Origin: an uncultured SAR116 cluster alpha proteobacterium
GTDB taxonomy: Bacteria; Pseudomonadota; Alphaproteobacteria; Puniceispirillales; Marisalimonadaceae
Reading direction: 5' to 3'
Length of the DNA stretch: 45,027 bases
NCBI GenBank assembly: GCA_902618195.1
Contig: CACMZO010000009.1
Coordinates: 1 to 45,027 of the forward strand
Position numbers and translations under genes: made by a program. The notes below the pieces were generated by a model. It searched no databases. It was not told the DNA's origin and saw only the letters and a list, made by a program, of their open reading frames with translations. Shown one piece after another: positions 33,610-41,531 of this stretch; position 1 is the first letter of the stretch, and the number at the start of each line of letters is the position of its first letter.

Positions 33610-33950
33610 CAGAAAGTCCTTCCAATTGTGTAAATGATGAGCAATTCAAGAGAAGCTCTAATGTAAGATACCTGAATTTTAAAGTTTACAAAGAAAGCAT
33701 TTTTAATTGTTTGGCTATATATCATATATATAGGTTGGAAATGTTGTCCATTTGGTAAAGAGTTTATGCTATTTGTTTTTTGAAAATCTGAATGCATACA
33801 AATTTTATTTACTTAAGTTATTCTGCCTAGAAAAGGCAAAAAAAAACAAAGAAAATCAAATGCTCTTGTTTGATATTTTTTAAATTGCTTAAAATGTTTG
33901 CAAAAACATTAAAGATTTACATTAAATAATTTGATCTAAATTTTTATTAT

Positions 33951-34160
33951 TTAAATTATGCTTCTTTCTTTTCTTGACATGATCATCCCTATCGAAACAA
34001 ACTCTCCTAATTTATTTTTAAATGCTTTTTTATAGATATTTCTGCATTCCAATACGCATCTAGAACAAAGTAAAAACCAATTCTCTTCGTGATCTTCATA
34101 TTTACAGTTAAATAGTTTTTTTGAGGGAAGATTACATCTTGAGCAATAATGGTATTTCAT
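33951..34160 (-). CDS. Small zinc-ribbon-like CxxC...CxxC protein (69 aa)
   Basis: A 69-residue protein with 'HYCSRCNLPSKK', an inner Cys in 'LFNCKYEDHEE', and 'NWFLLCSRCVLECRNIYKKA'. The arrangement matches the proteins at 17801 and 34285: CxxC, then aromatic-x-C-K, then an aromatic-rich segment ending LCxxC, then a basic helix. Four or five Cys point to a zinc-binding ribbon. It is divergently paired with its paralogue at 34285 inside the island. Function unknown; nucleic-acid or protein binding would be a guess. Confidence 0.72.
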   Translation of the reverse strand: MKYHYCSRCNLPSKKLFNCKYEDHEENWFLLCSRCVLECRNIYKKAFKNKLGEFVSIGMIMSRKERSII

Positions 34161-34284
34161 AAACTTATTCTAGTAATCAACAAGGAAAGTTCAAATTATT
34201 TCTTATAAGCTTGTAAGGGATTTTTTTGAATTGATACTTATTGCATTTATAGATTATGATTAACTTATTAGAAAAAGGGTATTG

Positions 34285-34545
34285 GTGTTTAAGTTAAATA
34301 GTTTTTGTAAAGTGTGTTTTGACCCATACAAGTTTGTTTGGAATTGTAAGAAACATATTGAGGACAAAGAATGGGTATATCTTTGTTATAATTGTATTCG
34401 TTATTACAGATATGTTAACGGTAAAAAATTTAAGTCACAGTTTCAAAATGTTAATTCTGTAATTAAATGTTCATTAAAACCTATTAAATTAGAATTACCA
34501 TTTTATGAACTTTCCCGTGTTCCAAAAGATTCAAAAGTATATTAG
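34285..34545 (+). CDS. Small zinc-ribbon-like CxxC...CxxC protein (86 aa)
   Basis: An 86-residue protein with 'SFCKVCFDPYKF', an inner Cys in 'VWNCKKHIED' and 'WVYLCYNCIRYYRYVNGKKF'. A GTG at 34285 is chosen because AAGGG lies five bases upstream; a TTG at 34282 is in frame. It is the longest of the three paralogues, with a C-terminal extension ending 'YELSRVPKDSKVY'. It lies 124 bases from the divergent paralogue at 33951, so the pair shares a promoter region. No known family is recognised. Confidence 0.7.
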   Translation: MFKLNSFCKVCFDPYKFVWNCKKHIEDKEWVYLCYNCIRYYRYVNGKKFKSQFQNVNSVIKCSLKPIKLELPFYELSRVPKDSKVY

Positions 34546-34635
34546 ATATATATGTTATTTTATTATTTTTTTATTAATGATTTTTATATGGATTAGGTTT
34601 TCCTACCACATACATTCTTAGAAAGTGAGATGATT

Positions 34636-34884
34636 ATGAAAACATTATTAACTTGTTTAACAATAGCTCTCTTTAGTTTTGGAACAAAAGCTGGTCTATT
34701 TCACGACACTCCAGTAGGAAAAAAAGGAGATGTAATTTTAGAACAGTACTCAAGTACCTTGAATAAATGGGAAGAATTTATATTGATATTTGGTTTTGTT
34801 GATGATTATACAAATTGTCAAATCATACAAAAAGCTTTTCAAAGACTTGGTAAACGAGAGTATAGATTTACTAAAATAAGGTAA
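34636..34884 (+). CDS. Hypothetical small exported protein
   Basis: An 82-residue precursor from ATG 34636 (preceded by GTGAGATG; an ATG at 34630 would add two residues). It has a clear Sec signal peptide ('MKTLLTCLTIALFSFGTKAG', cleavage near TKA). The mature part of about 60 residues has 'KKGDVILEQYSSTLNKWEEF' and 'DDYTNCQIIQKAFQRLGKRE' with one Cys. No family is recognised. The start codon region of a second, broken copy of the signal peptide appears at 35357. It lies nine bases before the NTF2-like gene. Confidence 0.62.
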   Translation: MKTLLTCLTIALFSFGTKAGLFHDTPVGKKGDVILEQYSSTLNKWEEFILIFGFVDDYTNCQIIQKAFQRLGKREYRFTKIR

Positions 34885-34893
34885 GGATTAATT

Positions 34894-35328
34894 ATGAAAA
34901 AAACAAATGATGAAGAATTAGCAGTTCAAAGTCTCTATAATTATGTTCAGTTCTTTAATGAAAAAGATAAAGATAAAATATTAAATTGTCTTCATTTCCC
35001 TCACATGGCTCATTCTGAAAATAATGATCCTATTATTTATAAAAATAAAGACGAACTTTGGGAATATTTGAGCTTCCTTTATAATAAGTTAGAAACTGAA
35101 GAAGATTGGGATCACTCAACTTTAGATAAAGCAGAAATTATTAATTCCTCAAAAAATGCAGTTCAATGTAGTGTTGAATTCAATCGAAGATACAAAAATA
35201 AGCAAAGTTATGCTTCTGCTTTTGGGATATTTACTTCAACTAAAAGAGATGGCAAGTGGGGTCTGCAATTAAGGACAATGATACCTTCTTCAGGTAATGT
35301 TACTCTAGCAGGTGCAAAAACAAAATGA
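34894..35328 (+). CDS. NTF2-like/SnoaL-fold protein
   Basis: A 144-residue soluble protein. It begins with a helix 'EELAVQSLYNYVQFFNEKDK' followed by 'ILNCLHFPHMAHSENNDPII' and strands 'AVQCSVEFNRRYKNKQSYAS' and 'GKWGLQLRTMIPSSG'. This helix-strand order, with a His in the presumed pocket, fits NTF2-like proteins. No catalytic function can be assigned. It follows the small exported-protein gene by nine bases and is probably cotranscribed. Confidence 0.68.
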   Translation: MKKTNDEELAVQSLYNYVQFFNEKDKDKILNCLHFPHMAHSENNDPIIYKNKDELWEYLSFLYNKLETEEDWDHSTLDKAEIINSSKNAVQCSVEFNRRYKNKQSYASAFGIFTSTKRDGKWGLQLRTMIPSSGNVTLAGAKTK

Positions 35329-35356
35329 TTTAACCTAGTTCGATTTTGAGATTAAT

Positions 35357-35435
35357 TATGAAAAACTATTACTCATATAAACTTTTGTTCTGTTTAGCTT
35401 TGGAGCAAATGCTAATTTGAATTTAACTGAATAAA
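35357..35435 (+). pseudogene. Decayed signal-peptide gene remnant
   Basis: An ATG-AAA-AAC start at about 35357 gives only 20 codons, but allowing stops and a frame change gives 'MKNYYS', 'TFVLFSFGANANLNLTE', a signal-peptide-like sequence. It closely resembles the signal peptide of the gene at 34636 (TIALFSFGTKAGLF). It is read as a degraded duplicate of that gene. The evidence is short. Confidence 0.45.
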
Positions 35436-35534
35436 AAGATGAAAGAAATTAATTTTTTTAGTTTTATAAATTATACGGTCTTTTTAATAAAATAAAATTT
35501 GAATAATATTTTTAGTCATGTTTACAATAAGCAT

Positions 35535-37505
35535 ATGAATTCATCCGATATTGATCGTAAAATAGCAGTAATATTTGCCACAGATTTAGTTGGCTATAGC
35601 AAACATATGGAAAAAGATGAGAATGCTACATTACGAGGACTTCGTGAATGTAACAAGATCATTGAACCTCTTATTAAAAAACAAAAAGGCCGAATATTTA
35701 ACACAGGAGGGGATTCTGTATTTGCAGAATTTCCAAGTGCTGTTGCTGCCGTTGATGCAGCTGTAGAGTTCCAGAAACAGATTAAAACCCGAAATGATAA
35801 AGATACAACAGACGTTAAGCTTGAGTACCGTATAGGTATAAATATGGGTGATGTTGTTAAGGAGGGTGATAATTTATTAGGTGATGGAGTAAACATTGCT
35901 GCAAGATTAGAGGCATTAGCGCAACCAGGTGGAATAACAATATCTAAGAATGTTTATGATCTAGTCTCTAATAAAACAAAGTATAAGTTCAATGACCTAG
36001 GAATGCAGAAGGTTAAGCAAAACCAGTTTCATGCTTTTGACTTATTAATGAACCCATTGCAAAAGAGATCTATTAATACAAAATCAAAAATGAAAATAAA
36101 TATTTTGAGCTCTATTGCAGCGGTTGCAATATTGCTTGCAGGATTGATAACATATCAATTTTATTTAAAATCTAATGACATACGTGATCCTAAATTAGAT
36201 GATAAAAGAGTTCTGCTCGTTCTTCCTTTTCAAAATTTAGCAAATTCATCTAAGCATGATTTTATAGCTGAAAGTATGTTTGATTTCTTTGTAGGAGGTT
36301 TATCAGGATATAAAAATTTAAAAGTCCTTTCTAAGAATACAAGCTTGGCAGTAAAACAAAAAGGTATGAATAATAATGAATTGATAAAACGTTATAATGT
36401 GAGATATGTACTAAGTGGTTCTGTAACTATCTTTGATAAAGATATGAGAACTAATATTGAAATTAGAGACATTAAGGATGACCAAGTATTTTTTTCAGAA
36501 TTGAAAAATACTAAAACTGATGACTTGTTTAAAATCCAAGACCAATTAGTACTCTCAGTTCTATCAAAGTTTAATCTTGAGGAAGATAAAATTCGTGTAT
36601 CTAGTGATGATATTGAAACAATAGAAGAATTAAGACTTCTTCAATTTGCTGCAAAGGAGAGGGAAAAGTGGTCACGAGAAGGTTACTTCGATTATGAAAA
36701 AACCCTAGATAAGCTTTATAGTATTAATCCGAATGGTTATGCTCATAATCTCAGTCAAGCATGGAAATATCATTACAAAATTAGATTGGGGTTTTGTAAA
36801 CCTCAAAATAAACAAGCTACAAAAAAGGAACGTAAAGAAACCACAACCAATTGCTTTTTAGAAGCTATAAAGTTTGCTAATAAAGCAATTAAAATTAACC
36901 CAAAGAAAGCTGACGCATATCTTGCAAAAGGATACTTTTTAGCTTCTTTATATATTATTAATCGTAAAGGGGACAGAGCAGAAGAGTGGGGTGGACTTAA
37001 AAAAGCTGAAGAATTTGCAGAAAAAGGTTTTAATTTAATAAATAGAAATTCTTATCAATATGGTTTAGCAGGTGAAGTTTTTACTCTTTGTAATAATTTT
37101 GAACAAGCGACTGCATCTTTCGCTAAATTATTTGAACTAGATGATAATCCCACTGATACTTTCACATCTTTTTATATGCAAGCAAGTTTCTTAAAAAAGA
37201 ATTTAGAAATAGTTAAAAAACTAGCAAAAAAAATAATCTACGATAGAAAAACTTCTAATAAAGTTAATAATTGTAAAAGTCCTTTTTGTGGTAATTCAGG
37301 ATATGCTTATTTGTTCCTTTTATATGTCACTGAGCATGAAAAAGATTTTGAAAATCAAAAGAAATATTTAATCGAATATAATAAATTAGACAATAAGTAT
37401 ACTAAGGCCATGTTCATTGGAAGATCAAATCCAGCTAATTTTATATGGCCTAATGAGTTTAAAAAAATTATTACAGTTATGGATAAGTTAGGCTGGCATC
37501 AATAA
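35535..37505 (+). CDS. Class III adenylate cyclase with TM anchor, FlgO/TolB-N-like domain and TPR region
   Basis: A 656-residue protein from ATG 35535; a TTG at 35499 would add 12 residues. Domain order: cyclase catalytic domain about 1-170 (Asp in 'VIFATDLVGYSKH', 'NTGGDSVFAEF', 'GDGVNIAARLEALAQPGGIT'); a membrane helix about 185-210 ('KINILSSIAAVAILLAGLIT'); a periplasmic-type domain about 225-350 ('VLLVLPFQNLANSSKHDFIA', 'GLSGYKNLKVLSKNTS', 'RYVLSGSVTIFDKDMRTNIE') like that in many rhizobial cyclases; then TPR-like helices to about 620. This layout is common in alphaproteobacteria. It is the last intact gene of the island. Confidence 0.92.
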   Translation: MNSSDIDRKIAVIFATDLVGYSKHMEKDENATLRGLRECNKIIEPLIKKQKGRIFNTGGDSVFAEFPSAVAAVDAAVEFQKQIKTRNDKDTTDVKLEYRIGINMGDVVKEGDNLLGDGVNIAARLEALAQPGGITISKNVYDLVSNKTKYKFNDLGMQKVKQNQFHAFDLLMNPLQKRSINTKSKMKINILSSIAAVAILLAGLITYQFYLKSNDIRDPKLDDKRVLLVLPFQNLANSSKHDFIAESMFDFFVGGLSGYKNLKVLSKNTSLAVKQKGMNNNELIKRYNVRYVLSGSVTIFDKDMRTNIEIRDIKDDQVFFSELKNTKTDDLFKIQDQLVLSVLSKFNLEEDKIRVSSDDIETIEELRLLQFAAKEREKWSREGYFDYEKTLDKLYSINPNGYAHNLSQAWKYHYKIRLGFCKPQNKQATKKERKETTTNCFLEAIKFANKAIKINPKKADAYLAKGYFLASLYIINRKGDRAEEWGGLKKAEEFAEKGFNLINRNSYQYGLAGEVFTLCNNFEQATASFAKLFELDDNPTDTFTSFYMQASFLKKNLEIVKKLAKKIIYDRKTSNKVNNCKSPFCGNSGYAYLFLLYVTEHEKDFENQKKYLIEYNKLDNKYTKAMFIGRSNPANFIWPNEFKKIITVMDKLGWHQ

Positions 37506-37701
37506 TTTATATCAAATAATTGGCCTTTTAAGGACTAGTCATGAAAAAACTATTAGTATCCTTGGAGATATAAATGATGTTAAAAGAGGAACTGTAAAAA
37601 AAAGAATTGCTAATCGAGTTATTGGCAAAGTGAGCGGTCGATTAACTGTTAGAGCAAGTAAATCATCACACAAACTATTTAAATGATAACTCTTTAATTT
37701 G
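37506..37701 (+). pseudogene. Possible decayed small gene before the att site
   Basis: An ATG at 37541 gives only MKKLLVSLEI before a stop. A different frame from about 37560 to TGA at 37686 reads 'GDINDVKRGTVKKRIANRVI' followed by 'GKVSGRLTVRASKSSHKLFK'. This is a basic and protein-like sequence without its own start codon. A one-base shift would join the two parts into a 48-residue protein. It may be a frameshifted micro-gene or a captured gene end. Confidence 0.4.
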
Positions 37702-37853
37702 GTCACATCTCTGTCACAACATGTTTGACTTTCTTAACTAATCCTGAGATTCTAAAATTATAACAATTGAGGAGTGACAAGAGAAACGTTGAAATATTGG
37801 TAGCGGAGGAGGGACTTGAACCCCCGACACGCGGATTATGATTCCGCTGCTCT
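37702..37853 (-). repeat. att copy at the intact tRNA-Met end of the island
   Basis: The 56 bases 37798-37853 equal 29071-29126. The adjoining flank 37702-37797 is a diverged match to 28972-29070, sharing the 'ACAAGAGAAAC' and 'TTGAAATA' pieces and the paired GTCACA repeats at 37702 and 37713. With the copy at 28972 it brackets the island carrying hyuAB, the zinc ribbons and the cyclase-TPR gene. Confidence 0.85.
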
Positions 37854-37874
37854 AACCAGCTGAGCTACTCCGCC
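37798..37874 (-). tRNA. tRNA-Met (CAT), elongator type
   Basis: A complete 77-base cloverleaf on the minus strand. The acceptor stem GGCGGAG pairs with CTCCGCT (G1-U72 wobble). The D arm is GCTC/GAGC and the anticodon stem GCGGA/TCCGC surrounds loop ATCATAA with anticodon CAT. The T arm is GGGGG/CCCTC with loop TTCAAGT, and CCA is encoded. The G1 start and D-loop fit elongator Met rather than initiator; Ile2 (lysidine-modified CAT) cannot be fully excluded. It is the integration target of the adjacent island. Confidence 0.95.
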
Positions 37875-37910
37875 CTTTAATTAACTAAGTAATAATAAAT
37901 TTCAGCTCAG

Positions 37911-38570
37911 TCAAGTGATATAAATATACTTATCATCAATTAAAGACTTCAAAGTTAATTTTAAAGATAAAAGATCATCATTCAAATCATCATTAAAATT
38001 AAAAATTATTTTTTCTTTTAAGTTTAAAGATGATAAAAAATCATAAAGTAATTTATGATTTTTATTCAAAATTATTTCTAAACTCTCAAAAATATATGAG
38101 CTTTTTTTCATATCATTTAATGGTGAAACAGATTGCCAATTGATCAAACTTGGAAATAAATTTGTATTTGTAAAATTATTTTTTTTTAGATACTGAAAAT
38201 TCGGTTTTTTAAAAAACCATTTGTACTTATTTCTAGAAATTAAAAATTTTTTTTCAAAAAAAATTGAACTGTTGAATTTTTCGGATGATATTACAAAAGA
38301 AATTAATTTGGGAATTTTTAAAAATTTTTCTCTATAAATTTTATCACTAAGGTTAAACCATGTATTATTATTTGCATTTTGGTTTTTAGGATCTAGAGCA
38401 ATTATTTCCAGATAACTAGAGCCAATAGAGATAACCCTGTTATGAGTTCCCATTGATTCGTGAGTATTAATTTCACTCAGATCTGCATCAAGTATCTTTT
38501 TTATAGTGTTTGAACCTTCACTTAAAGTATTTGCACCAAAAACAAAATGATCAATTTTAAAATTAGTCAT
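37911..38570 (-). CDS. Glyoxalase-like (VOC superfamily) protein
   Basis: A 219-residue protein. It begins 'FKIDHFVFGANTLSEGSNTI', the usual His-bearing first strand of glyoxalase-like-domain proteins, followed by 'GTHNRVISIGSSYLEIIALD', which carries the paired residue of the metal/substrate site. The C-terminal half is AT-rich and Asn/Lys-loaded. The family includes vicinal-oxygen-chelate-like enzymes; no specific reaction is assigned. It overlaps mnmA by eight bases and is probably cotranscribed with it. Confidence 0.78.
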   Translation of the reverse strand: MTNFKIDHFVFGANTLSEGSNTIKKILDADLSEINTHESMGTHNRVISIGSSYLEIIALDPKNQNANNNTWFNLSDKIYREKFLKIPKLISFVISSEKFNSSIFFEKKFLISRNKYKWFFKKPNFQYLKKNNFTNTNLFPSLINWQSVSPLNDMKKSSYIFESLEIILNKNHKLLYDFLSSLNLKEKIIFNFNDDLNDDLLSLKLTLKSLIDDKYIYIT

Positions 38571-39732
38571 TTAAATAGTTTTTAGTATTTTTTATCCATC
38601 CACCTCCTAAAACACGATTTTCATCAACTGGATCATAAAAAACAGCTGCTTGACCAGGTGAAATTCCAAACTCAGGATTTTTTAGCATGACACTTGCACT
38701 GCTCTTTTCCAAATCTGTTTGAATTTTAACCTTTACTGGTTTAGCAGTATTTCTTAGTTTTACTAACGCATCAAATTTATTTTGAACACTATCTGTAATC
38801 CAGTTACATTCATTAATTGAAAACTCATCACAAGACAAATATCTTTTAGGGCCAACTAGAATTTTATTATTTTTATTATCTATAGATATCACATATAATT
38901 TAGCTTCATTATCAGGAATATTTTTACGCCCACCAATTCTAATTCCTTTTCTTTGACCAATTGTATAATCTATAATTCCATTATGCTCTCCTAAATAAGA
39001 TCCATCAATATGATAAATATCTCCTTTTTGAACTGATTCGGGTCTTAACTTTCTAACCAAATTTGAATATTTTCCATCTGGAACAAAACAAATATCTTGA
39101 CTATCAGGCTTTTCAGCTACATTTAAGCCAAAGTATTTAGCTAAGTCTCTAATTGTTGATTTAGTAAATTCACCGAGGGGGAATCTCAGGTAAGATAATT
39201 GTTCAAAAGTTGTAGCAAATAAAAAATATGACTGATCTTTTGATAAATCATTTGCTCTGTATAAACTGGGTTTTCCATCTTTTATATCTCTTCTAATATA
39301 GTGGCCAGTAGCTAAAGCAACTGCCCCCATGTTTTTTGAAAAGTTTAACATATCCACAAACTTGACTGTTTGATTACATTTTACACATGGAATTGGCGTT
39401 TCTCCTCTCAAATATGATTCAGTAAAATCTGATATCACTTGGTCATTAAATCTTGAACTATAGTTTAAAATAAAATGATCAATTCCCAATTTATCGCATA
39501 CTTTTTTAGCATCATTTAGATCAATACCTGCACAACATGTTTTAGAATTGTTCACTTTAATTTTTTCGTTATACAAATGCATTGACACACCAAAAACATT
39601 ATAACCAGCTTTATGTAATAAAGCAGCCGTAACGGATGAGTCTACTCCCCCAGACATTGCAATTGCTATTTTATGATTAGAGGGTTTCCCTTCAAGACCT
39701 ATGCTTTTTATTATTTTGGAGTTAAAATCCAT
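38563..39732 (-). CDS. mnmA: tRNA-specific 2-thiouridylase MnmA
   Basis: A 389-residue protein. The N-terminal PP-loop 'AMSGGVDSSVTAALLHKAGY' (residues 25-44) binds ATP. Catalytic cysteines are Cys119 in 'PCVKCNQTVKF' and Cys215 in 'SQDICFVPDG'. The family signatures 'ATGHYIRRD' and 'KDQSYFLF' are intact, and a C-terminal beta-barrel contains 'EFGISPGQAAVFYD'. It makes the 2-thio group of s2U34 in tRNA for Lys, Glu and Gln. It is preceded by the ferredoxin gene with a five-base gap. Confidence 0.97.
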   Translation of the reverse strand: MDFNSKIIKSIGLEGKPSNHKIAIAMSGGVDSSVTAALLHKAGYNVFGVSMHLYNEKIKVNNSKTCCAGIDLNDAKKVCDKLGIDHFILNYSSRFNDQVISDFTESYLRGETPIPCVKCNQTVKFVDMLNFSKNMGAVALATGHYIRRDIKDGKPSLYRANDLSKDQSYFLFATTFEQLSYLRFPLGEFTKSTIRDLAKYFGLNVAEKPDSQDICFVPDGKYSNLVRKLRPESVQKGDIYHIDGSYLGEHNGIIDYTIGQRKGIRIGGRKNIPDNEAKLYVISIDNKNNKILVGPKRYLSCDEFSINECNWITDSVQNKFDALVKLRNTAKPVKVKIQTDLEKSSASVMLKNPEFGISPGQAAVFYDPVDENRVLGGGWIKNTKNYLND

Positions 39733-39737
39733 TATAT

Positions 39738-40049
39738 TTATTCATTTGGGATGTTAACTATTAAACCATCTAATTCTGGAGTTACTTCAATCTGACATCC
39801 TAATCTAGAGGTGGTCTGCAAATCTACAGCTAAATCTAACATATCTTCTTCGTCTGGGTTTGCTGGTCCAACTTTATCAAACCAATCCTTTTCTATAACA
39901 ACATGACATGTGCAACAAGAAATCGATCCACCGCAAGTACCTTCGATACCTAAATCATTATCTCTTGCAACTTCCATTAATGTGAGACCATCTTCGGCAT
40001 CTATTTTTTTTAACTCACCATTTCTTAATTTAAAATTTATTTTTGTCAT
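39738..40049 (-). CDS. Adrenodoxin-type 2Fe-2S ferredoxin
   Basis: A 103-residue ferredoxin. The cluster ligands are Cys39, Cys45 and Cys48 in 'GTCGGSISCCTCHVVIE' plus Cys85 in 'SRLGCQIEVT', the C-x5-C-x2-C-x(36)-C pattern of adrenodoxin/Fdx-type proteins; Cys46 is an extra cysteine. 'DEEDMLDLA' is the usual acidic partner-binding stretch. It is likely to serve iron-sulfur cluster assembly or a hydroxylase/reductase chain. It lies between cysE and mnmA on the same strand. Confidence 0.93.
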   Translation of the reverse strand: MTKINFKLRNGELKKIDAEDGLTLMEVARDNDLGIEGTCGGSISCCTCHVVIEKDWFDKVGPANPDEEDMLDLAVDLQTTSRLGCQIEVTPELDGLIVNIPNE

Positions 40050-40066
40050 ATTTTATACCTTAATTA

Positions 40067-40735
40067 TCAATTCTTTCTATTTAATGATGTAATATCTTTT
40101 TCTAATTTTTCTATCTTTTTTAAAAGAGCAACGATTTTTTTCTCTCTTGGATCAGTTCCATCATTTGAATAACCATAAGCTTCAAATTTCTTTTTGTTTG
40201 ATTGTGCAAATTCTCTTGCGGGTATACCAGCAACTGTAACATTTTTAGCAACAGATTTTGTTACAACTGAATTTGCACCAACTCTTGAAAAATCACCAAT
40301 TTTAATTGCGCCTAATATTTGTGCTCCTGAACCAATAATTACGTTATTTCCAATTGTTGGATGTCTTTTTTTTTGTCTTTGATTATTACTCTCTACTGAT
40401 GGCATTATACCACCTAAAGTAACTCCTTGATAAATTGTTACGTCATCTCCTATTTCTGCTGTTTCACCTATTACGATCCCATAGCCATGGTCCATGAATA
40501 ATCTTCTACCAATTTTTGCTCCAGGATGTATCTCAATACCTGTAAAAATACGGCCAAATTGCATTAAAAATCTTGCCAGAAATTTAATTTTTTTCCCCCA
40601 TAAAAAATTCGAAATTTTATATAAAAATAATATATGAACTGTCGGATATAATAAAATGACTGACATTCTTGATGAAGCGGCTGGATCTCTCTCTATAATA
40701 GAATCTATATCATTTACAAAATTTTTAAAAAACAT
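40067..40735 (-). CDS. cysE: Serine O-acetyltransferase CysE
   Basis: A 222-residue acetyltransferase. An N-terminal helical part (about 1-60) leads to a left-handed beta-helix of hexapeptide repeats with active-site signatures 'GIEIHPGAKIGRRLFMDHGY', 'GIVIGETAEIGDDVTIYQGV' and 'RHPTIGNNVIIGSGAQILGA'. It acetylates serine for cysteine biosynthesis. It is the first gene of the cysE-ferredoxin-mnmA run and is divergent from the alpha/beta-hydrolase at 40852. Sulfur assimilation thus sits beside a sulfur-transfer gene (mnmA). Confidence 0.95.
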   Translation of the reverse strand: MFFKNFVNDIDSIIERDPAASSRMSVILLYPTVHILFLYKISNFLWGKKIKFLARFLMQFGRIFTGIEIHPGAKIGRRLFMDHGYGIVIGETAEIGDDVTIYQGVTLGGIMPSVESNNQRQKKRHPTIGNNVIIGSGAQILGAIKIGDFSRVGANSVVTKSVAKNVTVAGIPAREFAQSNKKKFEAYGYSNDGTDPREKKIVALLKKIEKLEKDITSLNRKN

Positions 40736-40851
40736 TATTAACTTATATCACATGAATTTTAATTTAAAATAAATTGATTGTATATTTTCTTTGACACTTA
40801 TAATTTGAACCATTATTTGATTAATATACATTAATATCTGGAGTTATTAAT

Positions 40852-41526
40852 ATGCCTGAAGTTATCTTAAATGGTCCAGAAGGACGCATTGAATGCATGT
40901 ACAGTCAAGGAAAAGAAAGTGGTTGTCCTGTTGCACTAATACTACATCCAGAACCTTATCAAGGCGGCAGTATGAATAATAAGGTTACATACTCTTTGTA
41001 CCAAGAATTTAAGAATAGAGGTTTTTCAGTTCTTAGATTTAACTTTAGAGGTGTAGGTAAAAGCCAAGGATCTTTTGACAACGGTGAAGGAGAGTTAGCA
41101 GATGCTGCTGCAGTTTTAGATTGGCTTCAATCTCAAAACTTATATAGCAAGTTTACTTTTATTGCTGGATTTTCTTTTGGCTCATGGATTGGAATGCAAC
41201 TTATGATGAGAAGACCTGAGATTTCTGGTTTTATATGTGTGTCACCACCAGCTGATAAATTTGACTTTGCTTTTTTAGCTCCATGTCCAGCGTCTGGATT
41301 AATTGTACATGGAAGAAACAATAATAGAGTTCCCTTTGAGAATATTCAATCTATTGTAGATAGAATATCAAAACAAAAAGATGTAAAAATTGATATAGAT
41401 TTTATTAATGACGCCAATCATAATTTTACTAACCATTTAGATGATTTAATGGATGTTATAAAAAAATATCTTAATCAAAGATACGACAATTTTAATGATA
41501 CTTTTCATGAAGAAAATCTTATTTGA
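40852..41526 (+). CDS. Alpha/beta-hydrolase (COG2945-type)
   Basis: A 224-residue soluble protein. It opens with 'MPEVILNGPEGRIECMYSQG' and has 'LRFNFRGVGKSQGSFDNGEG', nucleophile Ser in 'IAGFSFGSWIGMQL', Asp in a late strand, and His near the C-terminus in 'NDANHNFTN'. The pattern matches the short COG2945 hydrolases whose substrates are unknown. Its stop overlaps a TTG in front of tyrS; the tyrS ATG is six bases after the stop. Confidence 0.88.
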   Translation: MPEVILNGPEGRIECMYSQGKESGCPVALILHPEPYQGGSMNNKVTYSLYQEFKNRGFSVLRFNFRGVGKSQGSFDNGEGELADAAAVLDWLQSQNLYSKFTFIAGFSFGSWIGMQLMMRRPEISGFICVSPPADKFDFAFLAPCPASGLIVHGRNNNRVPFENIQSIVDRISKQKDVKIDIDFINDANHNFTNHLDDLMDVIKKYLNQRYDNFNDTFHEENLI

Positions 41527-41531
41527 ACTTT

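Noticed and set aside
33606-33797. 63-residue minus-strand frame overlapping the hyuA start
   Set aside because: Low-complexity composition without domain signs; the apparent four-base overlap looks accidental in an AT-rich gap.
33823-33880. Hairpin-like repeats in the gap left of the first zinc-ribbon gene
   Set aside because: GCC/GGC and ATCAAA/TTTGAT stems are short, and neither has a T run placed to end a neighbouring transcript convincingly.
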